Positions 9,880 through 20,082 of a stretch of DNA of 64,000 nt are shown here, in pieces. The position numbers were made by a program, and so were the translations under genes. Each line of letters begins with the position of its first letter. Position 1 is the stretch's first letter. The stretch spans positions 37,533,606-37,597,605 of the forward strand of contig NC_030387.2 in assembly GCF_001625215.2 (NCBI RefSeq), read 5' to 3'. This DNA comes from Daucus carota subsp. sativus (Eukaryota > Streptophyta > Magnoliopsida > Apiales > Apiaceae). The notes under the pieces are model-generated. The model did not search any database, had not been told where the DNA came from, and worked only from the letters and a program-made list of their open reading frames with translations.

Positions 9880-11355
9880 ATGGCTGCTGCTACTGCCTTC
9901 AGCTCCCCCTCTGGTGCTGTTTCTGGAGCTATCTCCACCAAAAATGTTAAGCAATTGTCGTCCACTTCGACCAGGCTTTCGGTTTTCAAGAAGTCAAATT
10001 CGGCGAGTGCCGGGAATCTGAGCCTGAATCTTAAGGCCTCTGCGAAGCCGTCTTTCCATTGCAAGAGCCTGGCCAGTTCTCAGAATTTTTCTGTTTCCGG
10101 TAATTTATTGGAATTTTTTTTATTAGTCTGGTTCACGAGATTTCAACCTGGTTAACAGGAATCGGAATAGATTGTTAATATTATATATATATGCTCCGTT
10201 CTAAAGTCGGTAATTTATCACGGTTAAATATTGATTAATCCATGTTCTGTAACTCGTCGAACTGATTAAATATCCGAATATTTTATTAATCACCCAATTA
10301 CTCCCTAATCCTTGTTCCATGACTTCACCGACTAAATTCGATTTTCGTTTTTTACAATACTGCTTGAAGTAATTGGATTAATTGTGTGCGTAGATGCGGG
10401 GAAAGTGCAGGAGCTGAGCGTGTATGAGATCAACGAACGTGACCGTGGTAGCCCTGCTTACCTTCGTTTGAGCCAGAAATCTGTGAACTCTTTAGGCGAT
10501 CTCGTCCCTTTCTCCAACAAAGTTAGTTTTCTTTCCTTTTTTACTTGCCTTTTTTAATTTTTAAAATTGTTTAAAATTAGTAAATTGTTATTAATTGCCT
10601 GTCAATGAAACCATAGACTAATCATCCCACTAATAAAATTAGCTACTACGAGTAATTTTTAATTATGTCGGTATAAACCACTGATCACAGTATTACATAA
10701 ATCTCGTTGGTAAAATTTGTGAATTGGTTAAATAATAATGTACTTAGACGAAACTCATATATATATTGTTGAGATAATATATGATTCGGTTCGCATTGAA
10801 ATTTTATTGTCTAAATGTCTCTGTCATCTTCATGAAGGTTAGATAATTTTTTTTTTGTTGAATGAAATAATTATATTGGAAGATTATATGCTCGTACACA
10901 TTCATATTTGAGATTCGTTGAATTCGGGTTCTGACGCCTTGATATATTTACAGATCTACACAGGGGACTTGCAGAAGCGTATCGGAATAACAGCAGGGCT
11001 GTGCATATTGATCCAGCATGTAGAGGAGAAGAAAGGTGACCGATACGAGGCTGTTTACAGCTTCTACTTTGGAGACTACGGTCACATGACAGTGCAGGGG
11101 CAGTACCTGACATACGAGGACACCTATTTGGCAGTCACCGGTGGCTCAGGCATATTCGAAGGTGTCTCAGGGCAGGTAAAATTGCAGCAACTGATCTTCC
11201 CCTTCAAGCTGTTCTACACATTTTACCTGAAGGGCATTCCTGCCTTGCCCGAGGAGTTGCTTGGAGCAGCAGTCCCTCCGACACCCGCTGTGGAGCCTGC
11301 TGCTGCTGCCAAGGCTTGCGAGGCGGGTGCCACCATTGCTAATTATACTCAATAA
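9880..11355 (+). CDS. AOC: Allene oxide cyclase, chloroplast precursor
   Basis: Three exons: 9880-10099, 10394-10521, 10954-11355, all with GT-AG introns; they join in frame to 249 residues. The enzyme cyclises the unstable allene oxide from 13-hydroperoxy-linolenate to cis-(+)-12-oxo-phytodienoic acid, the stereospecific step of jasmonate synthesis in plastids. The first ~70 residues are Ser/Ala/Lys-rich with few acids, as in a chloroplast transit peptide. From ~74 the conserved AOC barrel follows: [20 protein letters not shown], then [20 protein letters not shown], then [19 protein letters not shown] and [15 protein letters not shown]. Three exons and total length match the family. The C-terminal tail ([15 protein letters not shown]) is Pro/Ala-rich and variable in the family. 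Intron 1 contains a dispersed repeat copy at 10206-10345. Confidence 0.97.
10206..10345 (+). repeat. Dispersed repeat copy in AOC intron 1
   Basis: About 140 bp that aligns well with the reverse complement of 14470-14585, sharing for example TCGNCGAACTGATTAA, TCCTTGTT and CATGA. Possibly a MITE or SINE relic. Looser relatives seem present near 39830-39930, 40680-40790 and 57690-57750. Confidence 0.65.
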
Positions 11356-12103
11356 GGAGCAAAATGGGGAGGATTAAGATTAATTTGTTGGTTAGAAATG
11401 TAATGGATTTATATTTTTGGTAATAAATCATGTATGTTTCCAGACAATCACAGTCTTCACTTTTGAATGTGGGGTAAAATCATGTTTTGTTGTGGAGAAA
11501 AGCATCATCATGAAAGGCCCCAGACAGAGCAAATGGCAAATCTTCGCTTACCTTTTCTCAATAATGGCTATAGATATTCTCAGCGTTGATGCCGAAATAT
11601 AAATTCAATATATTGATTTTTAGTTTTATGTGCAGTAATATAATTTTTAACTACAGATATTACAAAATCAATAATATATACTTATATAAAGGAATAGTGA
11701 CGCATCTCAGATAACTCCGTTATATTTTTTTAATTGTAAATTTTTTGATGAGGAATATTTTGAAAGGTGAAAACAGTGGTTGCGGGGTTATAAGATTCCT
11801 TATGTTTTTTGTATATACATAGTATCTGTTTGTTGAGGATATTATTCTCTCGCACGACTTTTCCGAATGCGTGTTGGTTTTTGCTTTGCAAGCTCAGTTA
11901 TGTAAAATATTAGTGACCCTTTATTATAATCAGAAAAGATAAGCTACTAAAATAATGAAATTATGAGCATGGAGCATGTGCAACAACAATGGTAAGCATT
12001 ATCCTGCATTCCTGCCCGTCTTTTACACTTGATAAAAATAATAAAAAAGAATGAGAAGATGAATTGAAGGTCTGAAGCAACTCAGATTTTAAAAAAAATA
12101 AAA
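11356..12103. other. AOC 3' region and intergenic DNA
   Basis: 3' untranslated sequence of AOC up to roughly 11600, then AT-rich DNA with no ORF, repeat or motif that I can support. Confidence 0.6.
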
Positions 12104-12175
12104 TGCGTTTGCCGGGAGTCGAACCCGGGTCTATTGCTTGGAAGGCAATTATCCTAACCGTTGGACTACAAACGC
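12104..12175 (-). tRNA. tRNA-Gly (anticodon TCC)
   Basis: A 72-nt nuclear tRNA on the minus strand. The acceptor stem pairs GCGTTTG with CAAACGC, with discriminator A. The anticodon stem ATTGC/GCAAT encloses loop CTTCCAA, whose anticodon TCC is complementary to plus-strand 12140-12142. The T arm reads ACCCGGGTTCGACTCCCGG, giving a perfect stem around TTCGA. There is no intron and CCA is not encoded, as usual for nuclear tRNA genes. Confidence 0.96.
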
Positions 12176-13327
12176 TGATATGCACAAAATGTGAAAATTT
12201 CGATTATCAACACGGAATTTGAATCCTGAAGTTTTATGCCTGCCTATACAACCAGCTTTTAGTTGAAATAGATACTTGATTGTCAGTCGAAGAACTTGCT
12301 TTATGATCTATGTATACCAGATTGCTACCACTGTTTTATGTATCCAAGAGCAGTGGAGATTCTACTGTTTATTGTTAGTTTTTCATGACAACATCTGCAG
12401 TTGTTTCAGTGTAAGAAAAGGCATGTAACCGCTGATTTGCAATTTTTGCCAGTTCTATTATTTAGAGCTGTTGTTTTCTACTGTCTTCATGTACCTAGTC
12501 CTAGAGCTTGTTTCATTCTATACCAGGCTTTGCTCTTAGCACATATTGCACATTTTTTGAGTTCTAGCATAGATGATAACGAAATTACGCACATTTCGAA
12601 TGTTATGTACAAAGTTTTAGTCAGGACTCAGCTCTAACGAGATGATATGACAATGTAGAGTGTATGGTGTTGCTTGTAGTTCCACCCTTTGATTCTGCTT
12701 CAGTGCTTCTAACCTGCTCTTAGCAATATCAGGATTATTTCAGCGTAGCCTTATTATCAACCAAAGTAAAATGGCCATTGACAATTTGACATCCAGCAAT
12801 AAATGCACGACTTAAATATTATTTCAGCATTTTCTTCAACTTAGTAGATGCAAGATGCGTGCATCAAAATATCAAGACATGTATATAACAGCTGCTTCAA
12901 ATTTGAATCTATGATTGTGCAAATTAATTCATGACAGCAATCTTACATCAACATCAGACAAAAGAACTGTAATATTAAGGACACCAAAAGATTGAATCAA
13001 CATTCTTACAAGGACTACTAGGCATTTCCGGAAATAATAGAATTTGCACTGCTAACATCAAAATCAACATTTTCAAAGCCCAGTAAGGCTCTCAACATAT
13101 TTCAATTGACAATGTAGTATATAAGGTTTGGTGCTAACAGTCATGCCAGTAAGAACAGAACTCCAAGGCACCAGTAATAAACATAGAGAGAGAGCCCCTC
13201 TGAATAGAAAGTCAGCAGACAAAAGAACGCTCTGATTCAGGCATTGACCATGTGGTTTCACCTTAAGTTATCAATTAGAAAAGTACCCACCTAACAAAAT
13301 GCAGAAAACCAGGCACAAAACTACAGT
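12176..13327. other. Intergenic DNA between tRNA-Gly and uL6m
   Basis: No supported gene. Composition at 12240-12700 is less AT-rich than its surroundings but shows no reading frame worth calling. The last few hundred bases probably contain the 3' untranslated region of the minus-strand uL6m gene. Confidence 0.5.
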
Positions 13328-13636
13328 TCATTTTGACTTCTTCCCTGCCTTCTTTTTGACAACTTCATCTAAATACATAATACCTTTACCCTTATAAACT
13401 TCAGGCGGCTTACAATTACGAACAGCTGCAGCAAACTGGTGCACCCTTTGCTTGTCAATCCCAGTGCAGCAAACTACATTTTGTTTAAAGCAAAATACTC
13501 GGACAGCTGGAGGTACCGTCAGTTCAACTTCATGGCTGTATCCTAATTTTAAAAACAAGAGACGCCCTCCTGATTCAGCTCTCGCTTTAAAACCAACACC
13601 CACAATCTTCAGAAAGCGAAAGAACTGAGCTTCCAT
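13328..13636 (-). CDS. Ribosomal protein uL6 (L6), mitochondrial, nuclear-encoded
   Basis: 102 codons from ATG (13636-13634) to TGA (13330-13328) in one exon. The protein matches the short plant mitochondrial L6 proteins (Arabidopsis homologue about the same length): FRFLKIVGVGFKARAE, then LKLGYSHEVELTVPP, and the C-terminal GKGIMYLDEVVKKKAGKKSK with the glycine/lysine motif of uL6. It is a component of the large mitoribosomal subunit near the sarcin-ricin loop; a cleavable presequence is not obvious. A 5' leader intron is likely: minus-strand acceptor CTGTAG just upstream of the ATG (exon resumes at 13643) and donor CAG/GTATTA with the upstream exon ending at 14784. Site II promoter elements lie beyond that exon. 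Confidence 0.93.
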   Translation of the reverse strand: MEAQFFRFLKIVGVGFKARAESGGRLLFLKLGYSHEVELTVPPAVRVFCFKQNVVCCTGIDKQRVHQFAAAVRNCKPPEVYKGKGIMYLDEVVKKKAGKKSK

Positions 13637-13643
13637 ACCTCAA

Positions 13644-14783
13644 CTACAGTAAAGCTAAACCAAAAGAGAGTTACATAGGGCTAACTCCTCAAAAATTGTT
13701 AATTGCAAGAAACAGAAACTAAAGAAGTATAATTGATGGAAGAAACATGAAGAAAAAGCATACCTTTTTACTAAATTCGACTCGAAAACATTAATTTAAG
13801 TAAGATTTGTATGTAGATGGTAAAGACAGGGATCACTGGTGGGGAAAAATTGTCAAATACAAAAAGTCTGGCATTGAGTGAAGCAATAAAAAACGTTGTC
13901 GGAAGGACATATGAGTTTTCACTACAATGTCAATTTGAACGAGGCATGGTCAGTACAGGGATTAGTGATCACGTTATGCTTAAAACAACTGCATGATAGT
14001 TTCACAGCCACACACAGAAAAAAATGCTTCACATATGTACATAAAGAAGAACTGAAGAAGTGTCAACAACAACATTCTTACCAAAAATCAAAATTAAAGA
14101 ACATCTACAGACTTCCGGTGTCTATATAAACTTATAAGCTAACATCTAAACTCGAAAAGGCACAAGTAATTATGTATTACACAAAAGGGTGCCATCAATG
14201 GCCAGGGTGTGGGTGTGTTTATACAGCCGGCACAATTTTTTGCTGGAAGGAGTTTTAACTTCCAGTAAAAATAAATTACGTACATCTTCCAACCAAAATT
14301 TTGTGCTAATAGAAACAGATGAACTTCAATACTCGAAACAGACAGACTTGAATACTCGCTAGTTGCTAGCCTAGTCACACCTAAGTCTTTAGCTTGTTAC
14401 AAAGAAGAGACAACTCGCCCTTCCTTCACCATCAGTCACAAAGTAATATCTTCCTATCATCGTAAAAGGTGAGAATTGGACTTAATCGGTAAAATCATGA
14501 AACAAGGATCAATCGAATGATTAATTGAATAATCGGAGACTTAATCAGTTCGGCGACCTACGAAACACGAATTAATCACCGTGTGGAGGTCTTAATAAAA
14601 AATTCATCACTTATTCTACCTAAAATTATCATTAAAACGATTACTCCTGTAATACATTGCACATAATAATTTGAACAAAGAATGCGTTCAATTTAACTTA
14701 ATTTGAACAAAGAAATGAAATGAACGATAAGAACAGATCTATTAAGCAAATAGAGAATGAATTGAGTTGATAAAAAGTAATAC
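13644..14783 (-). other. Probable 5'-leader intron of the uL6m gene
   Basis: Bounded on the minus strand by CAG/GTATTA at 14784/14783 and CTGTAG at 13649-13644. No ORF of interest inside; a dispersed repeat copy sits at 14470-14585. Inferred from consensus sites only. Confidence 0.55.
14470..14585 (-). repeat. Dispersed repeat copy (reverse of AOC intron 1 copy)
   Basis: The reverse complement aligns with 10206-10345. It lies in the probable leader intron of uL6m. Confidence 0.65.
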
Positions 14784-14912
14784 CTGAAGGAGAAAGAGTT
14801 AGGTCACAACTCAAAAGCCCTTTTCACTGATGAAAAACACCGGCAGAGGAGAGAAGAGCCTGGCGTGGTTTGGTGGTTGGATGCAGATACGAATCAACAG
14901 GCAAATTTACCA

Positions 14913-14968
14913 GGCCCAATTATATTATCCTAATTGGGCTGGCTATAGCGGGGCTAATTTATAGCCCA
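14913..14968 (-). promoter_or_regulatory. Site II elements in the uL6m promoter
   Basis: Three TGGGCC/TGGGCT words: GGCCCA at 14913-14918, TGGGCT at 14935-14940 and AGCCCA at 14963-14968. They lie just upstream of the presumed first exon. Site II (TGGGCC/T) elements bind TCP factors and are typical of nuclear genes for ribosomal and mitochondrial proteins. Confidence 0.65.
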
Positions 14969-14984
14969 CATTCAACACTCTGTA

Positions 14985-15728
14985 CTTCTCGCTTCTCAGA
15001 GTAGCTCTGAAAAAAATTGGGAGTAATTTTTGAGTACCAACCAATTTTTATTTTATCGGGTCAAGTATTTAGTTGAAAACTTTCAAAAAAGAAGTATTTA
15101 GTTGAAAAGGGTTTTTAAATTCTACTTCCCAAATTGATAAAGTACTGGATTTTCGTATTAAGGGGAAGGTGGATACTGGATACCAAGCATTGCCCATGTC
15201 TTTGGAGAATCGATATTTTTAGAAGATTATTTATGTTATTATATAAATTATTAATACAAAATCAAATTGATGAATTGAAAATATATAGTATAATAATTAA
15301 TATTTTTTCTAAATTTATTATAACTAATCACTTAAAAATATTATAAATCAATGATATTTATATTATCATTCAATCAAACAAATGGTATGTATCCTGACAA
15401 AAAAAAAAAACAAATGGTATGTATGTATATAATTTTTCTTTCACTTTTTAAAGATTTCTTAAAAAAAGGTATTATCATTTTGAAATACCTCTTACATAAA
15501 CTATATATCATTTACATAACGATTGTTTTAGAACTGTGATACTGCAAATTTGACTCTTTCTTTTTTACATTAACTGAATATTTGTGTGATTAAGTATACT
15601 TCAAACTATTAATTAGGAAGAAAATAAAACATTGTTATACAACATGGTTAGTACAAAAAACAAAACAAAGAAACAATGTAACCGATCTCAATTCAAATGT
15701 CCATGCATTGCCTAACAAACTAAATTAG
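14985..15728. other. AT-rich intergenic DNA
   Basis: No gene or clear repeat seen. It is the head-side flank of uL6m and the downstream flank of the RADIALIS-like gene. Confidence 0.6.
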
Positions 15729-16215
15729 CTAGTCTTCCTTCATTGTAGAATCAGCAAAGTTGCCTTCATCCTTGATCCTACACCTGAAAATTTTCAGTAG
15801 AATAATAGTCATGCATATACACAAAGAGCTTATCGCTTATTACACAAATAAATATTTTTCAATTTAAAGTTGAAAATGACTTAAAATCCTGGCATATAAG
15901 CCGAGACAAACACGCTTAAAGAACTCTAGCAAAACTTACATGCCAGTTGACAGTTGTGTTATCTTGGCTTCAGGCATTGAGCCACTGGTTAGGAAGAGGA
16001 ACTTTGCCTGCTTCAATAAGCGCGATATCATGTACAAGCTTCTGGTACTGCATCTTTATTTCCTCTACACTTCTCCCACCAGTGGCATTGGCTATCTTCA
16101 TCCAGCGATCCGGTGTATCCTTATCGTACATCGCTAAAGCGTTTTCAAACAATTTGTTCTGCTCAATCGTCCAGTTCGACTTAGAACAGCTCGAGGAGAG
16201 TAGGTCTAGTGACAT
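15729..16215 (-). CDS. RADIALIS-like single-repeat MYB/SANT protein
   Basis: Two exons on the minus strand, 16215-15986 and 15783-15729, give 94 residues. Exon 1 carries the SANT/MYB repeat with its tryptophans: NWTIEQNKLFENALAMYDKD, TPDRWMKIANATGGRS, then LVHDIALIEAGKVPLPN. This is the RADIALIS/RSM type, small nuclear proteins that in Antirrhinum act in floral asymmetry by competing for partner MYBs. The start is set at the second in-frame Met (16215) by family length; an upstream Met at 16269 would add 18 residues. If exon 1 is read through, it ends QWLNA-stop at 15970. Splicing at CCA/GTGG to TTTTCAG/G instead gives Q plus CRIKDEGNFADSTMKED, a tail of family-like length after the conserved PN. 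The donor is weak; a stronger GTAAGT lies further down, after the stop. Confidence 0.85.
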
Positions 16216-18569
16216 TCTAAACTTGCTTGAATTGTCTGTCAGTGCAAAAATTGGTGTGAAGTAATGCAAGTTGCAAAACAGGTTTACATTTATAGATCAC
16301 TCGACAATAACAAATTCGGAAATCATTTCAGGTTCTCTAGCATTCTACTATTAAACAAAGAAAAAGAGATTGATATGCAAAATTTTCTTTTCAGGTCTTC
16401 AAGTCTTTTCTTATATGAAAATCTATCAGCAAGTACAACTAATCTCTATAGTTTAGTGGCATGTGGGATTACTTAAATTTAAGAAATCTCGAAAGAAATG
16501 CATTCAAATGACAGTGATGATTATTTGAACAAGTTGGGTCGATGGCATAGTTTTAATTCTTATCCAAGCTACTAAAATGTCCTTGCAAATTAAAGGTTGT
16601 CGGATAATTAGTGTTCTTTTACAAGTTAAATATAGAGATCTATATGCTAGGACTCGTTTTCCTACATCAAACTCTTCAATTTCTAGCTAGCTGTAACACC
16701 TGTAGTCTTGAGATTAGGACTTGCTTTGCATATAGATATAATTAAGTACTTTATTAGCATTGTCATGCTGTAGATTTGTGTATTTGTTTTTCATTTGAAG
16801 CTAAACCAGAGGAAAATGCACATGGAGTCGTATTTATCCTATCACGTGATTGTTTGACTAATCTTATTTTTCATAAACAAGAACTTATTGTCGGGAAAAT
16901 GTACATACAATTATACTTTCTTCTAAAATTAAACGCTTATTTTTTTGCCACGTAATGAATATCAAACATATCGTTAACATTTATATCCAAAAATATTATA
17001 AAAATATATTTATTTATTTATTTGAAAAATAAGCCCTGTGGACTTATTTTTCCCACGACCCATAACATACAGATTAGAACGTCAGTGGACAGCTCTTCCA
17101 TTGGGATTTAACTTTTAAGGTTATAATAGCATCTCCAGCAGAGTCCTAACATGTTTCCTAAATATATAATAAAATATTTATTTTTAAGGGATTACTACAT
17201 TTTATTGAATGGGAACTCCAACAACATTCCCTATTTCTATTCCCTATTATTATTATAATATTATATTCAACTTGTTTGTAAGTAGGAGAGAGAAAGAAGG
17301 GAAAGAGGGGGGAAATGAGAGAAGTGAATATTTTATTGTTTAAAATAGTATGAGGAATGGTTCCACAATCCTTAAAAATGAAGAATGAAGTGGACATCCT
17401 AACTTTTTAAGGGATAGCTACGACTTTGCTGGAGTTGTGTTTTATGTCATATTCCTTATATTAATAGTTTAGGACACCATATAGGGAAGCTGCTGGAGAT
17501 GCTCTAAGCACTATAGTTAAGTGGTGAAAATAATCGTTTTTAACAAGGGAATAAGAAATTTTCTGATACATTTTGGAGGGGAGGAAAAGAAAAATGATCA
17601 ATTTCGATCAATCAGAACTTTGTGTTGGTTGCAAAGTTTCTATCACTGAAGCTTCTGCTATTGCTGAAATTTTCGGGTGCATAGTTTCGAGTATCAAGCA
17701 AAGTACTCGTGGCTGCCTACAGTTTTCGGGAAAAAGAAAAAAAGAATGAATAATTTCTTTCGTGGCTAAACGTTGTGATTAGATTGTTATTAATAGATAA
17801 AAGTGTACAAATCTCGTAGTTAAGGTTTTCTATTTTATTTTAGTTTAGCTGACATAGAATCATCTTATTTTGACATAGATAACAAATTATGATGGAACTA
17901 TTGAAAGAATGGAAATATTGAGAGGTTGTGAACACATAAATAACGGAAAAACCGAAAGTTTAGTACTTCTGTTTTTTCAATTTCATACTTTGACCGTTGA
18001 CATACCATTGTAAATTTTAATAATTAAAAATATTATTCTTTAAAAACAATTCTAAATCAAAATACGTAATCAAAATTTTAAATAAAAATAATAATTTTTA
18101 TCATCCAATCAACCCACTTAAAATATAGGTGTCAAAAATTAAAATATCAAACAAAAAAAATAGAGTAAATATATTCAAGTTGATGTATCATATCCCGGCT
18201 TCAACGGCAGTCTTGTCTTACATACCAACATGGATAATTTTATAATATAACATTACATTTCCAGAAAAAGCAACCCCATTCCCCAATTTTCCCCACCATC
18301 ACACATTCATATGATAAGAAAACTAATAAACATTATTACTATTCGTTAGTAAGTTACTCATATACTTGTACTACTCTTACATATGCAGTAACAACTTTTA
18401 GAAGTAGTTGGCTGAGTAGATGTAATGACGATTATACTAGTATTAAATACATGACATTGTTTGGAATAGATTCTAAGCATTACCCTGCAACTTGTAATCT
18501 CTTGTGAAAAACTGACCTAAATTCCATAAAGGAGGCGGCTGCCACTGCTACTAATTTTGAACCAATTTC
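16216..18569. other. Intergenic DNA with one Tourist-like MITE
   Basis: Contains the upstream regions of the RADIALIS-like gene (minus) and the METTL21-like gene (plus), which are divergent, and the MITE at 17127-17504. The rest is AT-rich with no supported ORF. Confidence 0.6.
17127..17504. mobile_element. Tourist/PIF-Harbinger-like MITE (378 bp)
   Basis: Terminal inverted repeats built on AGCATCTCCAGCAG are flanked by TAA on both sides (17124-17126 and 17505-17507). A 3-bp TAA/TTA duplication is the mark of PIF/Harbinger elements. No transposase frame inside. Confidence 0.75.
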
Positions 18570-19412
18570 ATGAGTATGAGAAACACCAAAGAAACAGAAA
18601 GAGAGGCAGAGGATAGTGACCAGGAAATTAACCCTTGCACTGTGCTATTAGTTCAAGAACACGAAGAAGGAAAACCGGAGGCCATAGATGATCTGGTGCT
18701 ACACCATCATCAACAGACATTTAACCTCGAGTCTATAAAGTCAGCGGTGGTGATCAGACAGCTGCCGTCTCAGGGCCTGTCCTTCCAGCTCTGGCCAGCT
18801 GCCACCGCCTTTGTTTCCCTCCTTGATCGTCATGACCGCAGCTCCACTACCCTCTCCAGTCTGCTTAACCGCCCTCATTTGGGGCCACTTCGCATTTTGG
18901 AGCTCGGGTCTGGCACTGGCCTGGTTGGAATAGCGGCTGCTGCCATACTTGGCGCTCACGTGACTGTCACTGATCTTTCTCACGTAATACCTAATCTCAA
19001 ATTCAATGCTGAAGCAAACATGAATGCAGTGGGGCTCAACGGAGGGAAAGTGGAGGTGGCTGCGCTAGGGTGGGGAGTGGAGAAGGAGATGGAAGCCATT
19101 AAAGAGAATGATGAGTATGATGTCATAATGGGGTCTGATGTAGTGTATCATGATCACCTCTACAATCCTTTGCTGCAGACTTTGAAATACTTTTTGTTGG
19201 GTGACCGAACAAAGAAGGAAATGGTGTTTGTGATGTCTCATTTGAAGCGGTGGAAGAAAGAAAGTGTATTTTTCAAGAAAGCCAAGAAGGATTTTGATGT
19301 AGAGGTTATTCACAAACATGATCCTTGTGATGGATCCAGAGTTGGTGTTCTTTTGTACACTTTTGTTGCGAAGAACAAGAAGAAGAAAGTTGAGGTTGCA
19401 GAAAGCCAATAA
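18570..19412 (+). CDS. METTL21-like SAM-dependent protein methyltransferase
   Basis: Single exon, 280 residues, from ATG 18570 (a second Met follows two codons later) to TAA 19410-19412. It is a seven-beta-strand methyltransferase of the lysine-methylating METTL21/FAM86 (Methyltransf_16) group. The SAM-binding motif I, RILELGSGTGLVGIAAA, lies at ~108-124, the acidic end of strand 2 at D135, and the family D-x-x-Y motif as SDVVYH at ~189-194. WPAATAF near 75-81 is the conserved tryptophan-proline element before motif I. The substrate is unknown; animal relatives methylate chaperones and elongation factors. The ~50-residue N-terminus is acidic and probably disordered, and the C-terminus ends in a lysine-rich tail. 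Convergent with VPS39. Confidence 0.92.
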   Translation: MSMRNTKETEREAEDSDQEINPCTVLLVQEHEEGKPEAIDDLVLHHHQQTFNLESIKSAVVIRQLPSQGLSFQLWPAATAFVSLLDRHDRSSTTLSSLLNRPHLGPLRILELGSGTGLVGIAAAAILGAHVTVTDLSHVIPNLKFNAEANMNAVGLNGGKVEVAALGWGVEKEMEAIKENDEYDVIMGSDVVYHDHLYNPLLQTLKYFLLGDRTKKEMVFVMSHLKRWKKESVFFKKAKKDFDVEVIHKHDPCDGSRVGVLLYTFVAKNKKKKVEVAESQ

Positions 19413-20082
19413 CAACAAATCGAGCCAACTAGTTTTACACAATTTTCCAAACACTGCAAATTTGAATTGATTTTAAGAATCGTATACATCCAAGTACTGT
19501 CTTTTACCTGGCATACCCATTCTCCATATATAGTAAATTAAAATCCTTCTATAAAGGGCAAAGATGCTAGGTATTTTCTATTTACACCATCCAAATAAAA
19601 GATGCAATGATGTATACAACACCATCCTAAACTGTTTAAACTTCATAGTTTCAAAGAAATGATATTAGACTTGACAAATATATTAAATTAATGTAGAGAT
19701 CTACAAACCTCATGGAGTTTCCATCCTTGTCTGCTTTGTGGTACCAAGCTATACTAAATCTTCAAAAGAAAAAAAGAGAGTGAATTATTGAGGAAGCAAA
19801 AGGAATGTGCAACTACCTTCAAGTTTCAATGCTATGTAATTTGTTTGCATCTCTATAACAATTCTGCAATTAAAATTTCATATACTTAACAACACCAAAA
19901 GAAACAGAAAAAACCAAAGAAAATCCATTCCTGTGGATGGAGAGTACATATTGTGAAATAAAGAGAAGTTGACATTATTTCAACATCTTATAAAACTGGA
20001 TAGAACATATATGAGGTCAATTCATGAAGCTAATCATTTAGTTGAAAGTCCAAGCAATGAAAAACCTGAATATCCACCATCA
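19413..20082. other. Convergent 3' regions of METTL21-like and VPS39 genes
   Basis: No ORF or repeat called; most of it is probably the 3' untranslated sequence of the two convergent genes. Confidence 0.6.

Noticed and set aside
12401-12637. 78-codon plus-strand frame downstream of tRNA-Gly
   Set aside because: No recognisable motif or splice context; probably chance in moderately GC-balanced DNA.
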